Shown here: piece by piece, positions 63,995-64,000 of the stretch
Layout: each line of letters opens with the position of its first letter
Numbering within the stretch: the first letter of the stretch is position 1
DNA from: Candidatus Zixiibacteriota bacterium
Lineage (GTDB): Bacteria; Zixibacteria; MSB-5A5; GN15; JACZUZ01
NCBI GenBank assembly: GCA_024280775.1
Contig: JAJRPM010000006.1
Coordinates: forward strand, 1-64,000
Direction of reading: 5' to 3'
DNA length: 64,000 bases
The notes under the pieces: generated by a model
The model's input: only the letters and a program-made list of their open reading frames with translations
The model's database searches: none
Told to the model about the DNA's origin: nothing
Position numbers and translations under genes: made by a program

Positions 63995-64000
63995 ATCTTC

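Overview
This window looks like a chromosomal segment of an uncultured Gram-negative bacterium of the FCB (Fibrobacteres-Chlorobi-Bacteroidetes) group, possibly Zixibacteria-like. The evidence is a fused LpxC-FabZ protein (an FCB hallmark), a lipid A/Kdo gene run, a Bacteroidetes-style serine palmitoyltransferase-like enzyme, an FG-GAP repeat protein ending in a dockerin-like module, and many lipoproteins with clear lipoboxes. The phylum assignment is inference. I found no rRNA, tRNA, CRISPR array or prophage.

Layout. 1-4.4 kb (+): the tail of an upstream CDS, a GlmL/MutL-type ASKHA ATPase, a membrane-anchored protein and a barrel-sandwich protein, closed by a strong terminator. 4.7-8 kb (-): a small lipoprotein and pgsA-pgpA-cinA. 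8.0-8.9 kb: a gene-free stretch with three minus-strand terminators, one consensus-like promoter and probable RNA genes. 8.9-14.5 kb (+): a serine palmitoyltransferase-like enzyme, a GNAT protein and a lipoprotein (possible sphingolipid module), then a PspC/LiaF-like envelope-stress pair. 14.6-18.8 kb (-): membrane glycosyltransferase, YtoQ and a PpiD-like foldase. 19.3-26.6 kb (+): M23 peptidase, rhomboid, malic enzyme and MreB. 26.6-27.4 kb: a RAYT transposase between two mirror-image REPINs. 27.4-37.9 kb (-): a membrane protein, ETF-QO, O-methyltransferase, CcmF, IspH, LipA, PdxT, PdxS and an Rrf2 regulator. 38.2-39.4 kb (+): an A-type Fe-S carrier, a small DUF2480-like protein and a [2Fe-2S] ferredoxin, divergent from the Rrf2 gene. 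39.4-42.2 kb: saccharopine dehydrogenase family enzyme, an orphan DHp-like protein, RidA and a frameshifted GIY-YIG gene between two copies of a palindromic repeat. 42.2-56.3 kb (-): an interrupted vWA gene, polyprenyl synthase, guaA, nadB, lpxK, waaA, lpxB, a GnnA-like dehydrogenase, lpxA and lpxC-fabZ. 56.4-64 kb: two small DNA-binding-like proteins, a CPBP protease, a small membrane protein, the FG-GAP/dockerin protein, two lipoproteins and purE.

The most striking signal is the density and organisation of intergenic palindromes. At least four sequence-distinct families share a GTAG tetranucleotide at the foot of the hairpin (CTAC in the other orientation), the arrangement known for REP sequences handled by RAYT (TnpA-REP) transposases. 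They usually occur as inverted pairs (REPINs). One family brackets the only RAYT gene here. A separate family, with CTGAGC-type arms, brackets a GIY-YIG nuclease gene; its two copies have flanks in the same orientation but 30-bp centres in opposite orientation.

The housekeeping genes form plausible functional groups: phospholipid head-group synthesis (pgsA, pgpA), lipid A and Kdo addition (lpxC/fabZ, lpxA, lpxB, waaA, lpxK), cofactors (nadB, pdxST, lipA), isoprenoids (ispH, polyprenyl synthase), purines (guaA, purE), respiration (ETF-QO, CcmF) and Fe-S homeostasis (Rrf2, A-type carrier, ferredoxin).
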